Shown one piece after another: positions 1 through 8,989 of a stretch of DNA of 64,000 bases. Location: the NCBI RefSeq assembly GCF_947495825.1, contig NZ_CANMAH010000001.1:186001-250000 (forward strand), in the 5' to 3' direction. Position numbers and translations under genes: made by a program. The stretch comes from an uncultured Psychrobacter sp. Lineage in GTDB: Bacteria > Pseudomonadota > Gammaproteobacteria > Pseudomonadales > Moraxellaceae. How positions within the stretch are numbered: position 1 is the stretch's first letter; the number at the start of each line of letters is the position of its first letter. The notes beneath the pieces were generated by a model, which saw only the letters and a list, made by a program, of their open reading frames with translations, was not told the origin of the DNA and made no database searches.

Positions 1-788
1 CCAACAGCATGGCCAAACTTTCCGCAGTTAGGACAAGTAATAGGATTGAGCTGGGGTCGCATGTTACGCGCCAGCTCTGAGGTAAAGATTCCTGTTGGCA
101 CTGCAATGATCGAGTAACCAGTAATCATGACCATGGTCGCAATTGCTTGTCCGATCGGTGTCTTTGGCGATATATCCCCGTAACCTACTGTCGTCATGGT
201 AACGACTGCCCAATAAATAGATAATGGAATACTTGTAAAACCATTCTCTGGTCCTTCCACCACATAAATGACCGAGCCAAAGATTGTCACTAATAGGACA
301 AGCGACAAGAAAAACACGGTGATTTTTTGCTGGCTGGTTCTAAGTGCCGAGGCCAAAAAACCTGCTTGCTGCATGTAAGCTTTGAGCTTGAGAACACGAA
401 AAACACGTAAAATACGCAGGATACGTATCACAAGTAAATACTGTACACCTACAAACATCAGACTCAGATAGCTTGGCAGTACCGACAACAAATCTACTAT
501 ACCAAAAAAACTAAAAGCATAACGAAAACGATTTGGTGCTGAAAATAATCTTAGACTATACTCAATTGTAAATAAAATGGTGAAAAACCATTCTGCATAA
601 AAAAACAGCGTGCCATACTGCAAGCGCATATATAGCACACTATCCAGCATTACTACGGCCACACTGGCCAAAATCGCAATCAATAATACAATATCAAAGA
701 GCTTACCCAAACGGGTATCTGTGCCTTCAATAATAATATGAATGCGGTTACGTAAATGAGTAATAGCTTCAGCGGTCGGTTGCTTCAT
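1..788 (-). CDS. Voltage-gated (potassium-type) ion channel, partial at window edge
   Basis: I translated the minus strand from an ATG at 788 to the window edge; the C-terminus lies outside, leaving 262 residues. It reads as a six-transmembrane inner-membrane cation channel. An S4-like voltage sensor with arginines every third residue (RILRILRVFRVLK) is encoded around 385-430. A TVGYGD potassium selectivity filter is encoded around 178-198, just before the last helix. After the pore comes a cytoplasmic tail with a CPNC zinc-ribbon-like start, cut by the edge. Known family: Kv-like bacterial ion transporters, tetrameric and potassium-selective. The ion selectivity is inferred from the filter. 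The gene is divergent from yebC across 350 bases. The identity is confident; the start could differ by a few codons. Confidence 0.88.
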   Translation of the reverse strand, partial: MKQPTAEAITHLRNRIHIIIEGTDTRLGKLFDIVLLIAILASVAVVMLDSVLYMRLQYGTLFFYAEWFFTILFTIEYSLRLFSAPNRFRYAFSFFGIVDLLSVLPSYLSLMFVGVQYLLVIRILRILRVFRVLKLKAYMQQAGFLASALRTSQQKITVFFLSLVLLVTIFGSVIYVVEGPENGFTSIPLSIYWAVVTMTTVGYGDISPKTPIGQAIATMVMITGYSIIAVPTGIFTSELARNMRPQLNPITCPNCGKFGHAV

Positions 789-1138
789 AGAGTCAGTGGC
801 TTCATAAAATCAATGGCTAGATAGCACTTAATGATTTAAAGTGTGATGAATAAGCGCAAATTAGTCAAAATACGCAAAATTGGTCTATAATATTGATCGT
901 TTATAGCCGTTGTTGCAACATATAAGATGCCACAGTGTAGCAAAAAATAGCGCTCAACAACATACAAATTGCTCACGCCAGTATAAGCTTATAACGTCAT
1001 AGCAGCACATACGACGCTTGGTTATGCTGAGATTGGTACGCACTAAAAATAGACAAAATTGGTTATAACGCAGCATTTACACTAGGTATGACGACATTGA
1101 GATCATACTAAAAAGCATATAGCACTTAAGGATATAAT
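789..1138. promoter_or_regulatory. Divergent intergenic region, ion channel / yebC
   Basis: This 350-base gene-free spacer lies between two divergent genes. A consensus -10 (TATAAT) sits at 886-891 on the plus strand, with a weak TTAGTC 19 bases upstream; it would give yebC a leader of about 240 bases. Short purine-rich sequence (AAGGAT) just before 1139 could serve as the yebC ribosome site. I see no ORF or repeat here. Confidence 0.4.
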
Positions 1139-1888
1139 ATGGCAGGTCATTCAAAATGGGCAAACATCAAACATCGCAAGGCCCGTCAGGATGCAGTAAA
1201 AGGTAAAGTATTTACCAAGGTTATTCGTGAAATCGTTTCTGCCGCTAAACAAGGGGATCCTGATCCTGACAAAAACCCACGTCTTCGTGCCGCTATAGAA
1301 AAGGGCTTGTCGGTCAATATGACCCGCGATACCATTAATCGCGCGGTTGATCGTGGCACAGGTGGCGGCGATACTGAAAACATGGATGAGATCAGCTATG
1401 AAGGTTATGGTGTGGGCGGTGTCGCTGTCTTGGTCGAGACGATGACTGACAATGTCAATCGTACCGTCAGTGAAGTGCGTCACGCCTTTACCAAATTCGA
1501 TGGTAATCTTGGCACTTCAGGTTCAGTCGCTTATTTATTTACTAAGCGCGGTGAAATCACTTTTAATGACGTAAGCTTAGAAGATGAAGTCATGCTCACT
1601 GCACTAGATGCAGGCGCTCTTGATATTGAAAACGACGGAACATCACTACTTGTTATCACCGAAGTAGACAGCTTTGGCCAAGTCAAAGATGCGCTCAATG
1701 CAGCTGGATTGGTTTCTGACAATGCTGAGGTGACCATGTCGCCATCCACCACTGCTGAGATAGACAATGTCGATGATGCCGAAAAAGTCATGAAAATGAT
1801 TGATATGTTAGAAGACATAGATGATGTACAAGAGGTTTATAGCAACGTAAACTTCTCTGCTGATGTAATGGCACAACTTGAACAATAG
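1139..1888 (+). CDS. yebC: YebC/PmpR family DNA-binding transcriptional regulator
   Basis: The 249-residue protein starts with the family signature [18 protein letters not shown] and keeps the usual length (about 240-250) and three-domain layout. The N-terminal basic helical domain is at roughly 1-75, and two alpha/beta domains follow, with an acidic C-terminus. Family members are cytoplasmic; some are reported as transcriptional regulators (PmpR) and some as translation factors that relieve ribosome stalling (TACO1-like), so the exact role here is not settled by sequence. It stands alone, followed by its own terminator at 1931-1957. Confidence 0.95.
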   Translation: MAGHSKWANIKHRKARQDAVKGKVFTKVIREIVSAAKQGDPDPDKNPRLRAAIEKGLSVNMTRDTINRAVDRGTGGGDTENMDEISYEGYGVGGVAVLVETMTDNVNRTVSEVRHAFTKFDGNLGTSGSVAYLFTKRGEITFNDVSLEDEVMLTALDAGALDIENDGTSLLVITEVDSFGQVKDALNAAGLVSDNAEVTMSPSTTAEIDNVDDAEKVMKMIDMLEDIDDVQEVYSNVNFSADVMAQLEQ

Positions 1889-1928
1889 ATATCATTGCTC
1901 ATTTAATAACTAACAATTTAATATAAGA

Positions 1929-1957
1929 AAGCCAAACGTTTTTAGCGTTTGGCTTTT
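1929..1957 (+). terminator. Rho-independent terminator of yebC
   Basis: An 8-bp perfect stem (GCCAAACG at 1931 pairing with CGTTTGGC ending at 1953) with a 7-base loop is followed by six T residues. It lies 43 bases after the yebC stop. Confidence 0.85.
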
Positions 1958-1983
1958 TTGCTTCTCATACCCTTTTATTATAA

Positions 1984-2565
1984 CTATTGACATTGGGACT
2001 TGCTCATCGACCTCTCAAGCTCAAGTAAATAACGCTTCTTATCTAATCCACCAGTATAACCACCCAGCTTGCCATCACTAGCAATCACTCGGTGACAAGG
2101 AATAATAATACTAAAAGGGTTTTTGCCATTGGCGTTAGCCACCGCACGAAAGCCCTTAGGGTTACCAACGCGCTTTGCCAGTGTGGCATAGCTGATGGTT
2201 TCGCCATGATTGATACCTTGTAGAGCGTGCCATACTTTTTGCTGAAATTCGGTGCCCAAAGAGATATCTAACGGCAAATCAAAAGTATTGCGTTTGCCAC
2301 TAGTATATTCATAAAGCTGGTCGATGGCCGTCAGTAGTAAAGATTGAGTAGCATCATTACTGTTTAAGTCGTCTTTGTCTATAAAAATAAAATCATCATC
2401 GCTAAGCTGGTAGTGCTTTTTGAGCTTAGCGAATGATTTTGAGTAACACCATGATTGACCTTCTACAAGCCAGTTAACTTCAGTAAGCTTGGGCGTATTA
2501 TCCTGACTAATATTGGCCATTATAATTAGCTGATATTGATCAAACTTTGCTGTAGTGACTATCAT
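1984..2565 (-). CDS. ogt: Methylated-DNA--[protein]-cysteine S-methyltransferase
   Basis: This suicide DNA-repair enzyme moves the alkyl group from O6-alkylguanine to its own cysteine. The active-site motif IIIPCHRVIASDGKLGGYTG is near the C-terminus, preceded by the helix-turn-helix segment (ISYATLAKRVGNPKGFRAVA). I chose the ATG at 2565 (193 aa) because GGAG lies six bases upstream; a longer reading frame begins with TTG at 2610 and lacks such a site. The N-terminal domain is divergent. The gene follows ftsY on the same strand after 51 bases, so the two are probably cotranscribed. Ogt/Ada-C class is clear; Ogt is preferred because no AraC-type Ada domain is present. Confidence 0.92.
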   Translation of the reverse strand: MIVTTAKFDQYQLIIMANISQDNTPKLTEVNWLVEGQSWCYSKSFAKLKKHYQLSDDDFIFIDKDDLNSNDATQSLLLTAIDQLYEYTSGKRNTFDLPLDISLGTEFQQKVWHALQGINHGETISYATLAKRVGNPKGFRAVANANGKNPFSIIIPCHRVIASDGKLGGYTGGLDKKRYLLELERSMSKSQCQ

Positions 2566-2616
2566 AACTGTCTCCAACTTAGTGCCAATAAGATGATACC
2601 AAAACTGCAAAAAAGC

Positions 2617-4050
2617 TTAACTTTCATTTGTATCAAAGAGTGCTGCAACAAACTGCTTTGGACTAAAGGCACGCAAATCATCGATTGACTCACCAACCCC
2701 AATATAGCGAATAGGTACATCAGTAGTTTCGGCAATGTTAAACACAACGCCACCTTTAGCCGTACCATCTAGTTTTGTGATTGTAATACCTGTCAGCGGT
2801 ACTGCTTTGTTAAACAGCTCAACTTGGTTGATGGCGTTTTGACCCGTTCCCGCATCAAGAACGATCATGCCCTCATGGGGTGCGCTTGGATCCGCTTTAC
2901 GCATGACACGTACTACCTTTTCAAGCTCTGCCATCAGATGCGTTTTATTTTGCAAGCGCCCAGCGGTGTCAGCTATCAATACATCAATATTTCTGGCTTT
3001 TGCAGACTGCATGGCATCAAAGATAACAGAAGCACTGTCTGAGCCGTGACCTTGTGCGACAACCGGAATGCTGTTACGTTCACCCCAAATTTGTAGCTGT
3101 TCAGTGGCGGCAGCGCGGAAAGTGTCACCAGCCGCTAACATGACTGATTTACCCTCGCCTTGTAGGCGCTTGGCAAGCTTACCGATAGTGGTCGTTTTAC
3201 CCACACCATTAACGCCCACAACCAAAATAACAAATGGTTTTTTGCTCGTATCGACGACTAATGGTGCAACTTTTGGCGTTAATATGTCCACAAGCTCACT
3301 TTGCAGTGCTTTATATAAAGAATGCGCATAAATCAAATCGCCACGCGCTGTTTGCTCAGTTAAACTTTTGATAATACGGTTAGTCGCATTGACACCAATG
3401 TCAGCAACTAGCAGTTGGTCTTCTACTTCTTCTAACAGCTCATCGTCGATCTCTTTGCCGCCAATAAGGATGCTCACCATACCTTCGGCAAGGTTTTTAC
3501 GCGACTTACTTAGCCCTGACTTCATGCGGTTGAACCAGCTGCCTTTTCGGCGACCCTGCGTCTCGTCTTCTTGCAACTGTTCTTTTTGGCTTGTAGCATC
3601 GCTAGTCATTGCTTGGGGCGTACTTGGTGCAGCTTGCCTTATAGCATCGTCAGTGCTGGTTTGTTTGGCCTCAGCGGGTAGATGCTTGCTGGCAGTATTG
3701 TCAGTCCACTGCTCTTGTAGCGGCATTTTCGGTATAGCAGTAGGACTAACCTTATTTTCGATTTGATCATCGCTAACCAGAGAATCATCGCCCGTACGCT
3801 GCCCTTTAGGCATTATAATCGGTGCACCCAGCGCTATATGTTCTGCTGACTCTGTACCTGCTGTGTCTGTGCTTGTCGTCTGACTGACGTCGTGATTTTG
3901 CTCATCAGCTTTGATGACGGTGTCAGGCTCATCGATAATGGGGACTGATTGCGTCGGTAGACTCGGTAAGGTAATATCATCGTCATCTAAATCATCGAGG
4001 CTACCATCAAGGTTGATGACCACGCGATTGGCATTATTTGGATTGTTCAT
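2617..4050 (-). CDS. ftsY: Signal recognition particle receptor FtsY
   Basis: This SRP receptor GTPase docks ribosome-SRP complexes to SecYEG at the inner membrane. The 477-residue protein has an acidic, low-complexity A domain (about 1-170, with a DDLDDDD run near residue 20) and a conserved NG domain. The P-loop GVNGVGKTTTIGK is at 279-291; DTFRAAATEQL starts at 309; DTAGRL and TKLDGTAKGG follow. Length is typical of FtsY with a long A domain. The gene leads a probable two-gene unit with ogt. No ftsE/ftsX neighbours are present, unlike in enterobacteria. Confidence 0.97.
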   Translation of the reverse strand: MNNPNNANRVVINLDGSLDDLDDDDITLPSLPTQSVPIIDEPDTVIKADEQNHDVSQTTSTDTAGTESAEHIALGAPIIMPKGQRTGDDSLVSDDQIENKVSPTAIPKMPLQEQWTDNTASKHLPAEAKQTSTDDAIRQAAPSTPQAMTSDATSQKEQLQEDETQGRRKGSWFNRMKSGLSKSRKNLAEGMVSILIGGKEIDDELLEEVEDQLLVADIGVNATNRIIKSLTEQTARGDLIYAHSLYKALQSELVDILTPKVAPLVVDTSKKPFVILVVGVNGVGKTTTIGKLAKRLQGEGKSVMLAAGDTFRAAATEQLQIWGERNSIPVVAQGHGSDSASVIFDAMQSAKARNIDVLIADTAGRLQNKTHLMAELEKVVRVMRKADPSAPHEGMIVLDAGTGQNAINQVELFNKAVPLTGITITKLDGTAKGGVVFNIAETTDVPIRYIGVGESIDDLRAFSPKQFVAALFDTNES

Positions 4051-4370
4051 AAGCTTGCCCTAAAAGTTCATAATGTCAGTAATATATTTATTTTGTAATG
4101 GATAATAGTGCAATTAACATTCGTGTATTTAATTTCATCAAAACGAAAGCTTCATTTTTGTGCTAGTTTAGCATAATTCAAGTATCGCTTAGCGCTGACC
4201 GTGATAGCTAATGATACAGTAATAGCAAAGTTATCATAAAATTTGGTTAAGGTTTAGACACAAAAATCTGACCTTGCTAAAAGTAAATTTCGCTACAGTC
4301 AAGCTTATACTTATCCCCTTGAGCTATTTGTTAGACGTCCGGTCTCTTTATTCACTGAATAGGAACTGCT
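4051..4370. promoter_or_regulatory. Divergent intergenic region, ftsY / small lipoprotein
   Basis: This 320-base AT-rich spacer lies between divergent genes and should carry both promoters. I see no convincing consensus promoter pair, no repeat and no credible ORF; a 61-codon frame at 4274-4459 overlaps the downstream gene and lacks a ribosome site. AGGA sits six bases before the ATG at 4371. Confidence 0.3.
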
Positions 4371-4610
4371 ATGCCACCTTTAACACAAACCTGCATCTCA
4401 AAACATGTAGCTTTGCCGCAGGGCAAGCGCAAGTATTTATCAAAGTCTATAAAGTCTGACACTAAGTATGCTCTTATCAATAGAAAAGCTAAGCTGCTAG
4501 GTCTATCTTTGCTATTAGCAGTATTGTCTTTTTCGACAGTCGGCTGCGCATCTTTGCAAGCGTTAGAGCCAACAGCTGACTTGATTAATGATCTAAAAAA
4601 GATTTTGTAA
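4371..4610 (+). CDS. Small putative lipoprotein, copy 1 of a tandem pair
   Basis: I do not recognise this 79-residue protein. It has an unusually long basic N-region (about 40 residues), a hydrophobic core (LLGLSLLLAVLSF) and then STVGC, a lipobox-like site with Cys59. The mature part would be only about 21 residues (ASLQALEPTADLINDL and a short basic end). A clear AGGA ribosome site lies six bases before the ATG. The next gene at 4687 encodes a similar protein: both share the pattern GC-[AS]-x-x-Q-x-[LF]-x-PTA-x-[LV]-I. The lipobox has Thr at -3, which is not ideal, but Pal in this same window has TTGC, so the variant seems tolerated here. Function unknown; an entericidin-like small envelope lipoprotein is one possibility. 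Confidence 0.6.
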   Translation: MPPLTQTCISKHVALPQGKRKYLSKSIKSDTKYALINRKAKLLGLSLLLAVLSFSTVGCASLQALEPTADLINDLKKIL

Positions 4611-4686
4611 TATTTGTAACGCCATACTGAGATGAAAGATGAGTTCAAAAAGCGCTGTTTATACAAACTAAATATTAGGAATACTT

Positions 4687-4887
4687 ATGTCATCGTCAAT
4701 ACCAACCATATCAACTCATAAAGCCAATGATAACCTTGACGCACGTCCTTTTCGTTTGGCACCTATTATTAATATTGGACTTGCGACAGTTATCTCCATA
4801 CTTCTGTTATCAACCACCGGCTGTAGCACAACCCAAGACTTTAAACCAACCGCCAGTGTCATCGTTGGTGGACATAAAACAATATAG
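4687..4887 (+). CDS. Small putative lipoprotein, copy 2 of a tandem pair
   Basis: This 66-residue protein is a likely paralogue of the gene at 4371. It has a 25-residue N-region, a hydrophobic stretch (IINIGLATVISILLL), lipobox-like STTGC with Cys46, and a 20-residue mature tail containing Q-D-F-K-PTA-S-V-I. AGGA lies six bases upstream of the ATG, the same arrangement as in copy 1. The 76-base gap between the two and the shared motif suggest a duplicated pair, possibly cotranscribed. No function can be assigned from sequence. The M16 protease pair follows 86 bases later on the same strand. Confidence 0.6.
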   Translation: MSSSIPTISTHKANDNLDARPFRLAPIINIGLATVISILLLSTTGCSTTQDFKPTASVIVGGHKTI

Positions 4888-4973
4888 CACCTTGCACCTA
4901 GCTTTTAAGCGCTTATACTTTTTTTATTTTTAGCTAAAATTCATTACCCACTGTTTTATAAGTAGAAAACCCT

Positions 4974-6431
4974 ATGTCCTTGTCTTCACCATTATCTGCC
5001 ACCTCGCTACGCATTGTTTGTGCTCTGACGCTCGCTACTACTTTGGCTGCCTGTCAAACCAGCAACTTCCAGCAACCCTCTAAGCCTGACGAAACAACGA
5101 ATAAGCCAGCCATAAGCTCGGATTTGGCCATCGATATGTCAGGTCGTCATGAGTATCAGTTAGAAAATGGGCTAAAAATCATCGTTAAAGAAGATCATCG
5201 TGCGCCAGTAGCGATGACGCAGATCTGGTATCGGGTTGGCTCTGCAGATGAGCCGTTAAATAAAGGTGGAATCTCGCATCTACTCGAGCACATGATGTTT
5301 AAAGGGACATCTGATGTATCAAGTGATGACTATGAACGCTTGATTGCCAAGTTTGGCGGCGTTAATAATGCGTTTACCAGCTACGATTACACTGGCTACT
5401 ATGAGCTATTCCCTGCTAATAGAATGCCGTTAGCCTTAGAATTAGAAGCGGATCGCATGACCAATTTAGTCTTTGATGAAAAAGCTTTTGCTAAAGAGCA
5501 TCAAGTGGTCATGGAAGAGCGCCGCCAGCGTACTGACGACAACCCCCTTGCCAAAGCCTACGAATCGTTTCGACTGTTAGCTTTACCAGATAGCCCAAAA
5601 GGCGAATCTGTCATCGGACCTATGAGCGAGCTTGAATCGATTGAACTGACAGAACTAAAAGACTGGTATCAGACTTGGTATGCTCCCAATAACGCCACTT
5701 TAGTCATCGTCGGTGACGTTGACCCAGAAGAGGTCTTGGCGCAAGTTAAACGCTATTTTGGTGACTTGCCTGCCAGCAAATTACCAACCCGCCCTGCAGT
5801 AAAGCAACAAGGCTTTCGTGGTTATAAGAAAATTGACTCTGAGCAAGCAGTACAAGTGCCCGTATTGTTAATGGGTTACAACGTCCCTAGCCTAACAACC
5901 GTTGGCGCGGATAACGAAAAGCAGGCTTATGCGCTATCACTTGCTCAAGATGTCTTAGATGGCGGGCTATCAGCGCGCCTAGAAAGCCGACTCATACGTG
6001 AGCAAGGTTTGCTTACCAGCGTTGGAACTTCTTATGATTTGCTTGATCGCGGTGATGGGTTGTTCTTAATTCAAGCGACCCCGCGTGAGGGCGTGAGCTT
6101 AGCGCAAGCACAAAATGCTATTACCGCTGAAATCAAGAAGCTGGCCACTGACCCTATCAATGCCGATGAAATCAGTCGTGCCAAAACCAATACTGTGACA
6201 GGCTTAGTCTATGCGCAAGACAGTATGCAAGGCCAAGCACGCATGATAGGTTCGCTGCAGTCTATCGGGCTTGATGACAGACTGCTTGCAAGCTTACCTG
6301 CCAAGCTCGATGGCGTGAGCGTCGCTGATATCCAGGCTGCTAGTAAAAAGTATCTTGTAAAGGATAACCTGACCGTGATGCATATCATACCGCCTAAAGA
6401 AAAGACGGATAAAGCTGAGACAAGCAAGTAA
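4974..6431 (+). CDS. M16 family zinc metallopeptidase, lipoprotein
   Basis: This 485-residue protein is the catalytic member of a two-gene M16 (pitrilysin/insulinase) set. The inverted zinc motif HxxEH is present as HLLEH at 102-106, with the distal glutamate in VVMEERR near 181. An N-terminal signal ends in LAAC with Cys27, a good lipobox, so it is probably a periplasm-facing lipoprotein. The PF00675-like N-domain is followed by a PF05193-like middle domain. The neighbouring gene at 6566 lacks the zinc motif; such pairs act as a catalytic plus a non-catalytic subunit in known bacterial M16B proteases. Substrate unknown. Confidence 0.9.
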   Translation: MSLSSPLSATSLRIVCALTLATTLAACQTSNFQQPSKPDETTNKPAISSDLAIDMSGRHEYQLENGLKIIVKEDHRAPVAMTQIWYRVGSADEPLNKGGISHLLEHMMFKGTSDVSSDDYERLIAKFGGVNNAFTSYDYTGYYELFPANRMPLALELEADRMTNLVFDEKAFAKEHQVVMEERRQRTDDNPLAKAYESFRLLALPDSPKGESVIGPMSELESIELTELKDWYQTWYAPNNATLVIVGDVDPEEVLAQVKRYFGDLPASKLPTRPAVKQQGFRGYKKIDSEQAVQVPVLLMGYNVPSLTTVGADNEKQAYALSLAQDVLDGGLSARLESRLIREQGLLTSVGTSYDLLDRGDGLFLIQATPREGVSLAQAQNAITAEIKKLATDPINADEISRAKTNTVTGLVYAQDSMQGQARMIGSLQSIGLDDRLLASLPAKLDGVSVADIQAASKKYLVKDNLTVMHIIPPKEKTDKAETSK

Positions 6432-6565
6432 TTAAAACTCAATGATTGAAATTCATTGGTCAAAATTCAGCGTTTGGAATAGAATTCTGATATTTACCAT
6501 AGTTTTACGCCTTAATCCATTCTTAAAAAAACTCATTATTTAAGAACATCTATAAGAAGAAAGAA

Positions 6566-8122
6566 ATGACTCAAAAAATTTCGATACCCATGATAAAAAA
6601 AACGTCCCAACGTAAAGATTTAAGCCAGTCTAAACCTGTTCGAAAGTCTTATCTTAGTGCCAGCATCGTAGTAGGATTAACTGTCTTTATCACTCCAGCT
6701 TATGCAGACTCAGTTGGCACCGAAGAATATCGTGAGCCTGCTGCAGTCGATGCAAATGCACCCATTGCCGCATTGTCTAAGCTTACTAGTCTTAACAACG
6801 TTAAACCGTTACAAGTGACTGTACCCGCTATCGAACACTTTAAAACAACAGCTGGCGTGCCTGTATCTTTTGTACGCGCAACCACGCTGCCTATCGTCGA
6901 TATTGATTTACGCTTTAATGCAGGTAGCGCACGCGATGGTAATATACGCTCGAACGGTTTCGGTATTGCCAATATGACCGCGACCATGCTCACGCAAGGC
7001 ACTGAGAATTTGAGCGAAGACGACTTTACGCGAGCAGTTGAGACATTAGGGATTAATTTAAATAGTCGTGCGTATAAAGATATGTTTATCGTCTCGTTAC
7101 GCAGCCTCTCTGATGACGGGCATTTGTTGCCCGCGATTGATTTGATGACACAAATGCTAACACAGCCAAATTTCGATCAATCAATTTTAGCGCGTAATAA
7201 AGCCCGTTTATTGGTTGGCTTGCAACAGCAAAAGCAAGATCCTAATAGCCTTGCCAGCCTTGCTTTTGATAAAGCGCTATATGGCAGCCATCCTTATGCT
7301 CATCCTTCGTCGGGCACGCTTGAGACTGTGCCCAGCATCGAGAAAAAAGATCTGACTGATTTTCAAAACCGCTACCTTGTCGCTGCCAACGCTTCATTAG
7401 CAATGACTGGTAACTTAACGCTCGCCCAAGCTAAAAGGCTGGCTGAAGACATTACTGCTAATTTACCCAAAGGTGTGGCAGCGGACGCTTTACCTGAGCC
7501 AAAGCCACTCACTCAAGCACAGCATATCCATATCCCCTTTCCTAGCACTCAGACCACTGTATTGATGGGTCAGTTAGGTAGCAAACGTGCCACCGATCCA
7601 CAAGCCCAGCAGCAACAAACCAACTTTGCTATTGGCAACGAAGTATTAGCAGGTGGTAATTTTAATGCACGTTTAATGACGGAGATTCGTCAAAACCTAG
7701 GCTATACTTACGGTATATCAGGCTCTATGAGTCCCATGTTGGCACGTGGTCCTTATCAGATAGGTTTTTCGACGCGCAATGATAAGGCTCGTGATGCCAT
7801 TGATGCGAGCCTAGCTGTCATTGATGATACGTTAGATAGTGGGATTACTAATAACGAGCTGCGTCTGACCACAGACAATATGAAGAATAGCTTTCCAATG
7901 GGTTTTGCGAGTAATGCGGGGATTAATGGCTTGCTAGGAATGATGAATTTTTATCAGCTACCAGATGATTATTTGACCAATTATATAACGCGTATTGACA
8001 ACGTTGAGCTCTCAGGAGTCAATCAGACTATGCGAGATACGCTTAATCCAGACAAATTCTTAATCGTAACAGTCGGACAGGACGATCCTTGGAAAAATAA
8101 TAAAGTAATAAAAGCTAAATAG
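6566..8122 (+). CDS. M16 family peptidase-like protein, zinc motif absent
   Basis: This 518-residue secreted protein has an N-terminal hydrophobic signal that plausibly is cleaved after AYA near residue 47. It aligns by eye to the M16 fold, but the segment matching HLLEHMMFKGT in the neighbour reads IANMTATMLTQGT, so no zinc ligands are left. It keeps the family segment YGSHPYAHPSSGT, an R/Y-type region (GYTYGISG) and the C-terminal domain. It probably partners the catalytic subunit encoded 134 bases upstream, as in heterodimeric M16B proteases (inference). A non-catalytic role is firmly suggested by the missing motif. Confidence 0.88.
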   Translation: MTQKISIPMIKKTSQRKDLSQSKPVRKSYLSASIVVGLTVFITPAYADSVGTEEYREPAAVDANAPIAALSKLTSLNNVKPLQVTVPAIEHFKTTAGVPVSFVRATTLPIVDIDLRFNAGSARDGNIRSNGFGIANMTATMLTQGTENLSEDDFTRAVETLGINLNSRAYKDMFIVSLRSLSDDGHLLPAIDLMTQMLTQPNFDQSILARNKARLLVGLQQQKQDPNSLASLAFDKALYGSHPYAHPSSGTLETVPSIEKKDLTDFQNRYLVAANASLAMTGNLTLAQAKRLAEDITANLPKGVAADALPEPKPLTQAQHIHIPFPSTQTTVLMGQLGSKRATDPQAQQQQTNFAIGNEVLAGGNFNARLMTEIRQNLGYTYGISGSMSPMLARGPYQIGFSTRNDKARDAIDASLAVIDDTLDSGITNNELRLTTDNMKNSFPMGFASNAGINGLLGMMNFYQLPDDYLTNYITRIDNVELSGVNQTMRDTLNPDKFLIVTVGQDDPWKNNKVIKAK

Positions 8123-8173
8123 CGTTTTTGGCAAAAGGTTTTGATGCAATATGAAAAGAGATGCTATAGATAT

Positions 8174-8734
8174 TTAGTCCGTAACCGTTATCGCCACATC
8201 GTAGCTTAAGCGTTCAGGCTTATATGTGGCTCCATTATAAGCCAATCGGATCACATGTTTATTATAAGATGCTACTTGATACTCTCCATTAGCGAAATTA
8301 TGTATAGTAGGCACAATTAATAGCGCCTCAATTTGTCTGTTGTCGACATCGACATCAAGACGCTGCCCAGTATCTAGGTATAAAAAATAATCGCAGTAAT
8401 CATCGACCATCACCTCATCAACTCGCTCAATATTACTACTGCCCATATCTTTTTGTAATAGTTTGGGACAGATATCTGTGCGATTGGCGGCTAAGCGTGC
8501 ATAAGAGTTTTTGATATTATCTTCAATGTTTGCAGCTTCAAGCTGTTTTTGCGCATTCATTACAGTATTAGCTTTAGGGTCGACAGAGACTTCCGGGCTA
8601 CAAGAATGACTAATGAGCACAACTAATAGTGTAATAGCAATCAATGCCAGATACGGCATATTCGATTGAGTATGTATTATATTCTTTAAATGCAAACGGT
8701 AGGCATTTGATATTATTGACCGAAAACCCTTCAT
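8174..8734 (-). CDS. Hypothetical membrane-anchored protein
   Basis: I do not recognise this protein of 186 residues. It has a basic N-region, one hydrophobic segment (YLALIAITLLVVLIS) followed by SHSCSP, and then a soluble domain rich in charged residues with the segments DICPKLLQKD and DDYCDYFLYL. I prefer the ATG at 8734 because AGGA lies just upstream; the open frame extends to 8812. A later ATG at about 8659 would give a shorter signal-like start. Cys is not preceded by a canonical lipobox, so a signal anchor is as likely as a lipoprotein. It is convergent with the M16 genes. Confidence 0.6.
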   Translation of the reverse strand: MKGFRSIISNAYRLHLKNIIHTQSNMPYLALIAITLLVVLISHSCSPEVSVDPKANTVMNAQKQLEAANIEDNIKNSYARLAANRTDICPKLLQKDMGSSNIERVDEVMVDDYCDYFLYLDTGQRLDVDVDNRQIEALLIVPTIHNFANGEYQVASYNKHVIRLAYNGATYKPERLSYDVAITVTD

Positions 8735-8989
8735 AAATCCTGCTTGTATCAAACCATGGTTTTTTGTTTTTAAAACAAGAAAACATATAAAATATGGACA
8801 ATTATTCAACAATATTAGAACATGGTTTGAGATGACGTGACCAGCTTTTAATGACTAAAGGTTCAATCAAACGATAATATGACACTTATTTAGGGCTCGA
8901 AACACGCTTAATAGATTAGTCATACTTAAATAATTTGGTGTCGGGGATTTTACCTTGTTTTATCTATTAAGCTATCCTGCTATCTGGGT

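Noticed and set aside
4274-4459. 61-codon plus-strand frame before the small lipoprotein
   Set aside because: It overlaps the better-supported gene at 4371, has no ribosome site and no recognisable sequence.
8735-8812. N-terminal extension of the membrane-anchored hypothetical protein
   Set aside because: The ATG at 8734 has a ribosome site; the extension would put extra residues before the membrane segment.
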